Positions 12,126-21,104 of a stretch of DNA of 64,000 nucleotides are shown here, piece by piece. Origin of the DNA: Bursaphelenchus xylophilus (taxonomy: Eukaryota > Nematoda > Chromadorea > Rhabditida > Aphelenchoididae); the NCBI GenBank assembly GCA_904066235.2, contig CAJFCV020000006.1, positions 3,038,001 through 3,102,000 on the forward strand, written 5' to 3'. The first letter of the stretch is position 1. The number at the start of each line of letters is the position of its first letter. A program made the position numbers and the translations under genes. The notes beneath the pieces are model-generated. The model saw nothing but the letters and a program-made list of their open reading frames with translations, made no database searches and was not told the origin of the DNA.

Positions 12126-15100
12126 TCATTCACAAATGCTCTGAATCGCCCTATTCAGACGTTTAAATTTGAAATGAAGCCTTTCCAAAAGCAGCAGGCC
12201 AAGTGAAACTGTGAGGATGCCAGAGCAGACCAGAAGAACTCCGTAGTAGAAACTTAGCTCTGAAATTTCAGAGTCATCAAAAGTCGTCGTCAACTTACTG
12301 AGTGGATCTCCAATTCTGTAGGATTTACAAACGGTTGATGACATGCGGCTAATGTAACTCCGATAGATTGATATGATTTTTGCGTGGTTTTGCTCTATCG
12401 CTTCATTTATCGCTTTTGTGTGTGGACTATTTTTCGTAAGCATCAAATGGCGGGTGACAGGGGGCAAATAAATGTGGGCAACATTGGTATCGCAAGATTC
12501 GAGCAGTTTGAGGCCAATACCCGTGTTTTTGTAGTCGTACACGTAGTTGTGGTGGTGGTTGAAAGAGTCGAGAATCGCTGAAGTCAAAAATTAGATTTTT
12601 ATGATTAACTTTTATCCGTATTAGGAAATTTTAAGATCGTACACTCTAAGGGAGTAAGGACGAAATCTCTTTGTTAAGTTTCGTTAAGTTATATGTGCCC
12701 AATAGCAGCGCGACACATCATAGATACGCCCCGACTCGAAAGGGTCGTAGGTACCCTTGATAAGAATTAGTTAGTTGATTTGGGAGTCAAGGAGGGAGGA
12801 GGTTCGGGAGAACCGACGCGCCCCTCCGTCTGGAGTAGGCCCAGTAATTGTCTTATTATATATATATTGTTTCCCCTTCATATATCTTACTGTATAGTGT
12901 AATTATATAATCGACCCTTTATAGGCATCATTATTATACACATCTTTTTAAGAAGTTATTGAAATTGCAATAAACTTATAAGTAATAACTCATAACCTTT
13001 CAAGGGCAAGCAATATATAACTGGTAGCAGCGAGTCGCGTTCATCCGCCCCAGTTAGTAGTGCCCCCTTGCTTAGGATCGGGATACCTATAGCTAGACTA
13101 AGTGACGGTGTATGGGCGCCGTCCGTGAATACGACTGCTAAGTACCGTAAAGTGGTCTACCTTTCTGTGCGTTTCATAGGTCTGTTATAGGTTGAAGAGC
13201 ATGAGTCTCTGCGAGGTAAAATGTGTGGGCCCCCGAACACTGTTCTAGAGTAGGTTAAGCATTATGCGCTACCGTTGCCACGCAATTATGGATTATTAGC
13301 GTCTTAGTAATGCACCGCTCGAAAAGGCTGACGGCTACGTACTGTAGTTGCACTGCACCTGGCACGCCGCGACCCCCATATCTTTACGACCGTCTCGATG
13401 CGACCGAGACCAGTTTCTTTTCGTATACGTATATCGCCGCTATCAACTTGATTAGAAAGTTCGGCCAAACTTATCTTATCAACCGTTGTAGCCAACGATT
13501 CTTGAGCCAAAACGCTACCTTTACTCTCGATCTCCCGATCATCCGTACCCGAATTCCTGCCAATTCAACTCATTTTATGGCACTGTTATTATTTCTTAAC
13601 TTCGTATAAACCTCGCGAAATTATACGTGGATGATTATAATAGTAGTAGTCAATTTTGTAGTTTGCTTTATTTTCTTATACTCCTTTTGATGATTGTGGA
13701 CACACTATCTCATTAGGAAATGACGTTTCAGAAAAAAAAAATTTTTTTCACACTCTACCTAGACCAGGATAAGAAGCTCATCACCTTAGGTGATCAAGCA
13801 TTTCCCGCCATGAGCTTCCACACAGACCAGGGAGCATACAAAATTTTTGCCCCAGAAATTATAAATAAGTCAAAACCACTTTCCTGCCCGACTAAGAGCA
13901 CAGAAAGACACGGTATTTTAAAGGTTAGCTCAATCTGAAATTTATAGTGACAGTTTAGCACCAGAGGCCGTTCAGATACATCCTAGTATTACACAAGGAA
14001 TTTTTAGAACCCATAGACGAGGAAATGTTAAATACCTTATCTAAAGTGATAGTTTCAATCTCACCAAAGCCGAAGAATCTCTTCTAGCTGATAATTGATA
14101 ACGTCATCAATTTATAAAATTTGATCAGCGAGTATGAAGATATTTTCTCACGGGATAGCCTACGACTAGGAATTGCGATAATTTACACAGAGCCCTGCCA
14201 GATACATCAAAATATCGACAGCAGCTTCTAGAACGCATAGGCAAAATGGTAAAGTTCGACATCATCGAACAAGCTGATGGTACACCCTGGGTATCTGCTA
14301 TGGTCATTGCAACGGAAGGGTCCCATTCCCGTCTGGCATGGTCCGAAACAACATGAGATCGAAAAAAATGTGAATGGATGGTATCTTTCTACCCAAAAAT
14401 TGTCAACATCATTCACCTGCCCAGGAAAAGCCATGATGTCAATACCGACTGTCACCAAACGCGACAAATCCAAACAACGACCTGAGAGGATAAAGTTCCA
14501 GATGCATACGCCCAAGCTCAATGCCAAGAAGTTTTTCGATTATATAATACATTGAAAGCTTTAATGTCTTCCACTGTTAGAAAAAAATCCTGTCTTAACC
14601 TGAGTCCTAGACATCTCCGCTAGATTGATTTCCGATCACATTTATAACCAACACTACTTCTCAGGTCTAACCTGACAAAGTAGACCAAATTTCTAGAGCT
14701 TCTTGTAAAAGCAGTATCTAAAATTTAATGCAGGATGCCGGAGGCATCCTAACGGAAAAATATGAAAGGAGTTATATGTGCCCAATAGCAGCGCGACACA
14801 TCATAGATACGCCCCGACTCGAAAGGGTCGTAGGTACCCTTGATAAGAATTAGTTAGTTGATTTGGGAGTCAAGGAGGGAGGAGGTTCGGGAGAACCGAC
14901 GCGCCCCTCCGTCTGGAGTAGGCCCAGTAATTGTCTTATTATATATATATTGTTTCCCCTTCATATATCTTACTGTATAGTGTAATTATATAATCGACCC
15001 TTTATAGGCATCATTATTATACACATCTTTTTAAGAAGTTATTGAAATTGCAATAAACTTATAAGTAATAACTCATAACCTTTCAAGGGCAAGCAATATA

Positions 15101-16315
15101 TAACTGTTATAGAAAGGGTTATTTTTGGGATAAAATTGGCTTTTGGGACATTCGTAATTGTTTATTATAGGCAGTTTTTGTAGTATGGAAGCCTAACAAA
15201 TACTGTATAAGGTACGATCTTGACCTGAAGATTTATTTTGCTAATCGTTTCGAAATTAATCGATCAAAATTTCCAAAAAATTATGTTTTTGAAATAAACC
15301 AACCATGGAATGTTAAATGCGTTTCCAACCCATTATCGCCAACAGCTCGCTGTAAATCCAGGAACTTTTGTTCGCTGTGATTAAAGATCTGCTCTCTGAA
15401 GTTCTCCATCGGGCCCCACGAAACCAGTTTCTTTCTTCCTTTCCGGAGATTCTCAAAAATGTAGTGTTCGCTCTGAAGTGTCCGCTGATCCGGAGTCCGC
15501 ATTAAGGCGGCCAAACAACTGGACGAATATATCCCCAACATAATTGGGCCATGTAATAGAGCAAACAGTGTGATGGAAAGATTGCCTGAGGAGAGTTTGA
15601 ATCTGGTCGATTCTGATTGGTATAACTGAATTCGGAACATCTTCCAGATGATCTAGAAGAAATAGAATGTATCGGAGATTGTATTACGGACATACATTTG
15701 TCGCACTTATAGAGGTATCTAGGCCCAATCGTTGCTCGCACTTGCTTATTAGGTAGATAAAGGTGGATTCCAAGAGGATAGATAAAAGAATGAACAGCCA
15801 TGTAAACTTGTCATAGATGGTCATCAGATTCCACCAACCGCTTCCGACATGGTCGATGGTTTTGGTAAAGATGTAGGGTTTAACCTGATCAGTTAAAATC
15901 ATATTAATTTTGTGCTTACGCTGTACAGAGTAACGGAAAGATCGCAGTTTTCCCGCAGCGTTGACATTGATCGCACCGTACTCCCAAAAACATCAATTTC
16001 CCCTTGATTTAGCCGTCGGCAAATATCTTCATAATCATAAAGAATGTCGTAATCCATTGTCAATTTCAACGTGAGATTGGCCTTCTTCGCAATGAAGCTT
16101 AGGATCTGAAATTTGCAATATAACAAAACCTATATAGCATAGAGATTTGGGAGAGCCCATTTCAGGCCTAAATAAACAACCTCCACCATCACGCCGGGCA
16201 TCAGACATTGCTTGCTGTAGATGCTGTGTCGTTCATAGGCGCACTCGAAGATGTCGGGATGTTGTGGATGGAACAGCACGTTCAAGACCGACCGATTGTC
16301 CGAGTAATTCTGCAT
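12126..16315 (-). CDS. IR-A: divergent ionotropic-receptor (iGluR-like) channel
   Basis: Exons (5' to 3' on minus): 16315-16181, 16105-15920, 15884-15696, 15652-15304, 12577-12299, 12259-12126 (TGA); about 423 residues. Domains in order: S1 half of the ligand-binding lobe (QCLMPGVMVE...ILSFIAKK...DVFGSTVR...CDLSVTLYS); M1 after GWWNLMTIYD; a pore/M3 block with GIYSSSCLAALM in place of the classical SYTANLAAF; S2 (HYIFENLRKGRKKLVSWGP ... VYDYKNTGIGLKLLESCD ... SRHLMLTKNSP-like); M4 (SFYYGVLLVCSGILTVSLGLLLLE). It should be a plasma-membrane cation channel subunit of the chemosensory IR/GLR type. No amino-terminal domain is seen; an upstream exon with a signal peptide is likely (a hydrophobic candidate starts at 16490), so the 5' end is provisional. 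Intron 4 (15303-12578) contains an entire LTR element. Intron 5 is 39 nt. Donor 1 is GTTGTT, weaker than usual. Confidence 0.87.
12260..12298 (-). other. 39-nt intron of IR-A, multiple of three, no stop
   Basis: GTAAGT at the donor and AATTTCAG at the acceptor. It sits exactly where IR-C has a longer GT-AG intron containing an in-frame stop and where IR-B has another 39-nt intron. If retained it adds 13 residues without a frameshift just before M4. Confidence 0.75.
12688..13021 (+). repeat. 5' LTR
   Basis: Begins GTTATATGTGCCCAATAGC and ends GCAAGCAATATATAAC. Contains TATATATAT near 12855 and a CAATAAACTTATAA segment near 12968, plausible TATA and poly(A) signals. Confidence 0.88.
14110..14345 (+). 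pseudogene. Decayed reverse-transcriptase N-terminal fragment
   Basis: Two frames carry consecutive pieces of a Ty3/gypsy Pol start. SEYEDIFSRDSLRLGIA (from about 14130) resembles the pre-RT linker, and further on, in another frame, GKMVKFDIIEQADGTPWVSAM (about 14239-14300) resembles the RT motif with the conserved Trp-Val-Ser. A frameshift and stop separate them, and the catalytic YxDD region is absent. Not functional. Confidence 0.7.
14771..15104 (+). repeat. 3' LTR
   Basis: Same 334 bases as the 5' LTR by direct reading, followed by GTTAT. Confidence 0.88.
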
Positions 16316-17079
16316 GAGACCGCACACCCCACATTTGCATGGAGCTCTGAGAGTGTGGTCTTTGTCCGTTCTCGGATTGCACGTTTCTTAATGGCATTCA
16401 ACAACGGGGTTTCCGCTGTTTTCGGTCTCTGCCCACACGTATGTTCTGGGCACAACACAACCAAAGAGGCAGGTATAAAATGTTTATCATAATTTGTGTT
16501 TTCTCCGGAGGTTTTATAAGAATTCGGAATTTAAAGGTTACACATAGTCAAACGTCTGAATAAAAAAGTTTATTACAAGGGACGAGAAGATCTAAGATTG
16601 TTCGTTATAAAGAGGTTTTGTTGTTCATTGTAGAGAGGCTGTATTGCATAGCCAGACCGGCAGATCGGTTTACGAGCTTATTTTCAGCCTGCCGGGGAAA
16701 TCACGGCGGCTCGTCTCGTCTTGTAATCCGCCAATCATCGGTTTGAGACGACTAGTTGTAGCTGGAGACATGGTGCGCTACTACTCCCTTTTTCTACGAG
16801 GCAAGAAATTTTGTCGCGATTACTTGCCTCAAATTTTCTGACAGACGGATAAATAGTTTATGTAACTTACGGAATGAGTAATTAACGAAACGCACGTGTT
16901 GCTTACTTGTAAACTATGGACACACAAGGAGCAAAACATAATAGAAAGGTGGTTTTCGTGATACATTAGTTTAATTGTACAGGTCTGACTCTAGGTTACC
17001 AGGACTTTCTTTCTACAGATTGACCAATCCTTTAATCAAAAACTTAAAAAAAGTTAATCGTATAGTCATTTCAAGCCGG
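16316..17079. other. IR-A/IR-B intergenic interval
   Basis: Contains the presumed 5' exon region of IR-A: minus-strand ATG at 16490 followed by a hydrophobic stretch starting MINILYLPLWLCC, a possible signal peptide whose splice to the first confirmed exon is not resolved. At about 16686-16850 there is a diverged M1-like copy (GCCGGGGAAATCACGGCGG ... TTTTCTGACAGACGG). Nothing else is visible. Confidence 0.5.
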
Positions 17080-20000
17080 CTACCAAGACTCCATCCAGAT
17101 GCTCTTTTTGAAAGTGAAGCCATTATTTTTAGAAATCTTTGTTCTTCTATAGTAATGATACCTCTGGTAGAGCGTTTCCCAGAAGAAGATCAGCGTCGCA
17201 ATTGTCATTGCAACTCCACAGACGATAAGTAGACCGTAGTAGTAATTTAGCTCTAGAAATTTATTTTTTGACATCATTTCCCTCGACCTACTCAACGGAT
17301 TTCCCACTCGGAATTTGGAGCATTTGTGTTGAGATTTCCTCTTGATGTAGCTGTCATAAATCGCTCTTATTTTGGGCTGATTCTCTCGGATAATCTTGTC
17401 AATGACCGGCTTATGTGTGTTGTTCTTGGACATCATCAAGTGTCGAGAGAACTCGGGGTAGCGAATGTCCGCGATCATGGTGTCGCAGAACTCGAGGGCC
17501 ATTAGACCAATACCAGAGGTCTTGTAATCATAGATAAAGTTGTTGTGGTGTATAAAGGAGTCAAGCATTGCTGAAACGTCAAGCTTTGGTTCGGAAAACT
17601 GTTCAAGAAGCTTTGGCTAATTTTAGGCAGTCTTGTGTTAAATGCATAACACCAGCATTTATATTGGACTTTGTACAGGGTGTTTCAAGAAATTTGGAAC
17701 AAATAATTTGCTTATATCTTTTTTTTCTTTCCAGCTATCAACAAATTTCTTTTTGCTTCTAAAAATTGACAGCGTGCGTTTTTAGAATCTCAAAAAAATT
17801 TTTTTTTCGTCGGCGGAGGGCCCATTTCTCGGCGGAGAAAATTGGGGCCTTTTTTAAAAATCACATCGTATTACATGGCGGAAACGCCGTTGCAACGGCT
17901 GAAATCAAGTTTACGTTACACCTCCGTCGACTTTACGATATGCATTTTTTTTGTTTTCGATTTTACGCGCACCGCGGAGGCGCGGCGGAAACTTCAGATT
18001 TCGGCGGACGTTGTTTTGGGCCTTCGGATGTTGCAATTCATGTTGGAAAAGAGGTTGGGGTGATTTTTTGTTGTCATCCGATGCACAGATGGCAAAAATT
18101 TCGTGCTTTTTTCCCCGGCGGAGGATTCGGCGGAGGCTTTATCGAAGGGTAAAAACAAGACTCCGCCGATTTGTCCGCCGGACCAAAAAAATCAAAAATC
18201 TTTGAAAGACAATGCTGCTCTGATGGATTCTTGTAGCTGAGATTTTTCCCGGACTCGTAAGACAGCTTTGACCCTTTGATAAAGCCTCCGCCGAATCCTC
18301 CGCCGGGGAAAAAAGCACGAAATTTTTGCCATCTGTGCATCGGATGACAACAAAAAATCACCACAACATCTTTTCCAACATGAATTGCAACAGCCGAAGG
18401 CCCAAAACAACGTCCGCCGAAATCTGAGGTCTCCGCCGCGCATCCGCGGAAGTGCGTAAAATCGAAAACGCAAAAAAAAGCATACCGTAAAATCGATGGA
18501 GGTATTACGTAAACTTGATTTCAGCCGTTGCAACGGCCTTTCCGCCACGTAATACGCTGTGATTTTTAAAAAAGGCCCTAATTTTCTACGCCGAGAAATG
18601 GGCCCTCCGCCGACGAAAAAAAAAAATTTTTGAGGTTCTAAAAACGCACGCTGTCAATTTTTAGAACCAAAAAGAAATTCGTTGATAGCTTCAAAGAACA
18701 CAAAGATATAAGCAAATCATTTGTTCCAAATTTCTTGAAACACCCTGTACATGCCTTCTACTTTAAACAGGAATCAATACGAGGAAACTATTGATACCCG
18801 GCACGGTAGGAGAAAGGCTGATTGAGCCATTTGCTGTACTCATGTAAATACAGATATATAATATTCCTCGGAGACGTACAGTCTGTTGTCCAATGACTCT
18901 CCAGTCCATGGCTTCCCACGGCCCTCTGTAACTCCAGGTACGCTTGCTCGGTCCTATTGAAAATCCTTTCTCTAAATTTGTAGAGCGGTCCCCACGACAG
19001 CAGTTTCCTCTTTCCTTTCCTCAGTTGGTCGTAGACATACGACTCTCTGCGCATTTCATTGTAGTTTGGTTGTCGAATAAGCGCTGACAAGCAACATGAA
19101 GAGTAAATTCCCAGCATCAATGAGCCCTGGAACAGGGCGAATAGCGAGATCGAGCATGCTCCGGACCGGAGCTTGAAATAAAAAGGCTCAGGCTGGAAGA
19201 GCTGAAGACGACCGACCTTCCAGATGACCTGCAATGAACATGAAGTAATATAAGATATAATATAATGTATAAGGAGGGAATGATAAGTATTCCTCCCAAA
19301 CGATTGTTTGGTGTGAAAATCACTTACATCTGGGCCTTTTACACGCTTCCTAAGATGCAACCGAATTTCCGAGCAATAAACAACGTATATAAAAGAAGAT
19401 TGCAATAGAACCGAAAGTAACATGATCATCCAAGTATACCGATCATAAACCATCACCAAATTCCACCAGCCTTGGCCAATTGCGTCGACGGCTTTTAGAA
19501 ATATGCGGGGTCGCATCTACAGCAGATTATTTATGCAGGAATATATTGTTTGTCGGGAAAATAATGTGGATTTATCGCTGCAGTATGTATGTCTCGCCCT
19601 ATCGCACCAAATCTCCGCTAGCCGTCTCAAAGCGAAGATGGACAATTCCAGGCTCGATGAATCCACATTATTTTCCCGACAGACTGATAAATGCCATGAA
19701 TGCACGAGAACTCCTACCATATACAACGAAGCGCTAAAATCGCAAGACTGTTGGAGTCGCTGAGTTGGTCTGACGGTGAACCCAAAGATGTCAATCTTAT
19801 CGTTGTTTAGACGTTGACATGTGTCGTCATAGTCATACGTCTCGGCAGGATCAATTGTAAAGTTCAATCTGAACCGGCCTTTCTTGGCGACTAGAGCGAG
19901 AATCTGCAAAAAAATTTCGTAGGAGATGGTTACGGTCGTGCCAAATATTCATCGTACCTCCACCATTATTCCCGGCAACATACACTGCTTGCTTTGATGG

Positions 20001-20092
20001 CCATGCCGATGATGTGCGCATTCGAAGATCTCAGGCTCTTGCTGATGAAATAAAACGTTCAAGACCTGCCGATGGTCGCAGTAATCTTCCAT
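17080..20092 (-). CDS. IR-B: divergent ionotropic-receptor (iGluR-like) channel
   Basis: Exons on minus: 20092-19958, 19903-19718, 19516-19328, 19228-18880, 17570-17292, 17252-17080 (TAG); 436 residues. Exon sizes 135/186/189/349/279 equal those of IR-A, so the pair is a tandem duplicate. Visible domains: S1 (FECAHHRHGHQSKQCMLPGI, IDIFGFTVRPT, CDFSASLYM), M1 (GWWNLVMVYDRYTWMIMLLS), pore/M3 (LGIYSSCCLSALI), S2 (RKGKRKLLSWGPLYKFRERI, RHLMMSKNNTHKPVIDK), M4 (YYYGLLIVCGVAMTIATLIFF). A basic C-terminal tail follows M4. A signal-peptide exon may lie upstream (minus ATG near 20358, directly after a TTTTCAG), but the splice is not proven. Intron 3 holds nothing notable, intron 2 holds an M1 MITE, and intron 4 holds a 1.07-kb fold-back element. 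Confidence 0.87.
17253..17291 (-). other. 39-nt intron of IR-B, multiple of three, no stop
   Basis: GTAGGT donor and AATTTCTAG acceptor, at the same codon position and the same length as in IR-A but with different sequence. Retention would add 13 residues. Confidence 0.72.
17676..18747. mobile_element. Fold-back element F1 (1,072 bp) in IR-B intron 4
   Basis: Terminal CAGGGTGTTTCAAGAAATTT and its inverse, flanked by TA on both sides (17674-17675 and 18748-18749), a Tc1/mariner-style target duplication. The two arms (about 17676-18190 and 18225-18747) are inverted copies over almost their whole length, with a loop of only tens of bases. Open frames in the arms are composition artefacts (Gly/Phe/Arg-rich, mirrored on both strands). 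No transposase. Confidence 0.9.
19549..19684. mobile_element. M1 MITE (GTGGATT subtype) in IR-B intron 2
   Basis: TTTGTCGGGAAAATAATGTGGATT on the left, AATCCACATTATTTTCCCGACAGACTG on the right. Confidence 0.85.
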
Positions 20093-21104
20093 TGTGTGCC
20101 AATTTTTCGTGGTCTTTATCGTTTTTTATAAAGAGTCGAATTACCGGCATCACAAACAATTTTCATCTTCGTACGTACATGTGTTTATGTAACAGCCAGA
20201 GTTGAATATGGAGAGAATGGTGGGGTAAAAAGACAACAAACAAATGTTTTGTGGTTAAAAAATTTTTCCGACAATTTTACAAACCTACTGTAGAAATTGA
20301 GGGCTGAAAAGAAAACAATGCAAAGATTCGGGCCTAAACCAGACAACGAAATCATTGCTGAAAATATATATTGCGAGTTGAGGAGATGCCTTTGTAGATT
20401 TTAAAAGACCAGTAAGTCAAGGCATTCAAAATCGGTAGTTTATCGAAGAGGTCCTCATCCAACATAAGTATCTTTCTTCCAAGGCCGCATACTTCCTCAT
20501 CCACAACAAACAGGGAATCCAATTGCAAACGGAGCCGTTTTATATAATTTCCAGGCTTGTGTGGTACAATTTTGTTCAAAATATAAGCCAAACATTGGTG
20601 TGTTTTGTTGGTCGTTTTAGGTTTTTGCATTTTTTTAACTACGTAAAAAGGAAACTATTCTTTATTCAGTCAAACATTATGTGTATCTCAAGTTTCAGAT
20701 TCTATCCAATCTGTGGATTCAATCATAGCTCAACTCGACGTAATTTCTGAAGTTAAGAAGAGAGATGTCCCCCGGTGTCAACTGTTTCCCTAGCTTTTTT
20801 CCCAGTGTTCGAGAATGTTCTATTGAGCGGTTTCGAAGCGAAGTTCCTGAATCAAGGAAGCGTAATCTTTATCCACCTCGATCCCATTTGATAATCGATT
20901 GGTCGTTGTTTTCGTGTTGCGGGGTTTTTTGTGTTGGAGAGTTGTAGTTGAGTAGGTGTCGTTGGTTCAAGTGTTGGGGTGGGTAGAGTGTTGTTGCATG
21001 ACTTTATTGTGTTTTTGAAGTGCTATTATTCTAAATATTTTTGTTTCTGTTGTAAAGAATTACGTCGTTGATAAAGCTATTTATTCGAGACAATTCGATT
21101 TTTT
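20093..21104. other. Interval between IR-B and G1
   Basis: Holds one unrecognised open frame (below), the possible 5' exon of IR-B, and AT-rich sequence with poly-T runs. No transposon ends were recognised. Confidence 0.45.
20352..20630 (-). CDS. Unrecognised 92-codon open frame
   Basis: Starts at an ATG after an AT-rich stretch and reads through YILNKIVPHKPGNYIKRLRL and ILMLDEDLFDKLPILNALTY to a TGA. Codon usage looks protein-like and no repeat family overlaps it, but there is no signal peptide, no TM segment and no family I recognise. The frame ends inside TATATTTTCAGCAATGA, which could instead be an acceptor for an IR-B 5' exon. It may be a real small gene, part of an upstream exon, or chance. 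Confidence 0.25.
   Translation of the reverse strand: MQKPKTTNKTHQCLAYILNKIVPHKPGNYIKRLRLQLDSLFVVDEEVCGLGRKILMLDEDLFDKLPILNALTYWSFKIYKGISSTRNIYFQQ

Larger units (their letters stand above)
12688..15104 (+). mobile_element. LTR retroelement (Ty3/gypsy-like remnant) in IR-A intron 4
   Basis: Two direct repeats of about 334 bp, at 12688-13021 and 14771-15104, appear identical by eye. Immediately after the 5' LTR, TGGTAGCAGCGAGTCGCG fits a tRNA primer-binding site (TGG complementary to a CCA end). A purine tract GAAAGGAG precedes the 3' LTR. GTTAT occurs at both outer edges and may be a 5-bp target duplication, though the same bases also occur at the start of the 3' LTR, so the exact boundaries are uncertain by about 5 bp. 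The interior is only about 1.75 kb and its frames are broken. Plus orientation, opposite to IR-A. Confidence 0.9.

Noticed and set aside
13310..13609. 99-codon frame inside the LTR element as a possible Gag
   Set aside because: No zinc knuckle or capsid features are visible, a similar-length frame exists on the opposite strand, and the interior is decayed.
16208..16492. 94-codon plus-strand frame opposite the IR-A first exon
   Set aside because: It is the antisense of a well-supported exon and of the candidate signal-peptide region.
17766..18548. Several 70-130-codon frames rich in Gly, Phe and Arg on both strands
   Set aside because: They are mirror images within the arms of fold-back F1, so they are by-products of the palindrome.
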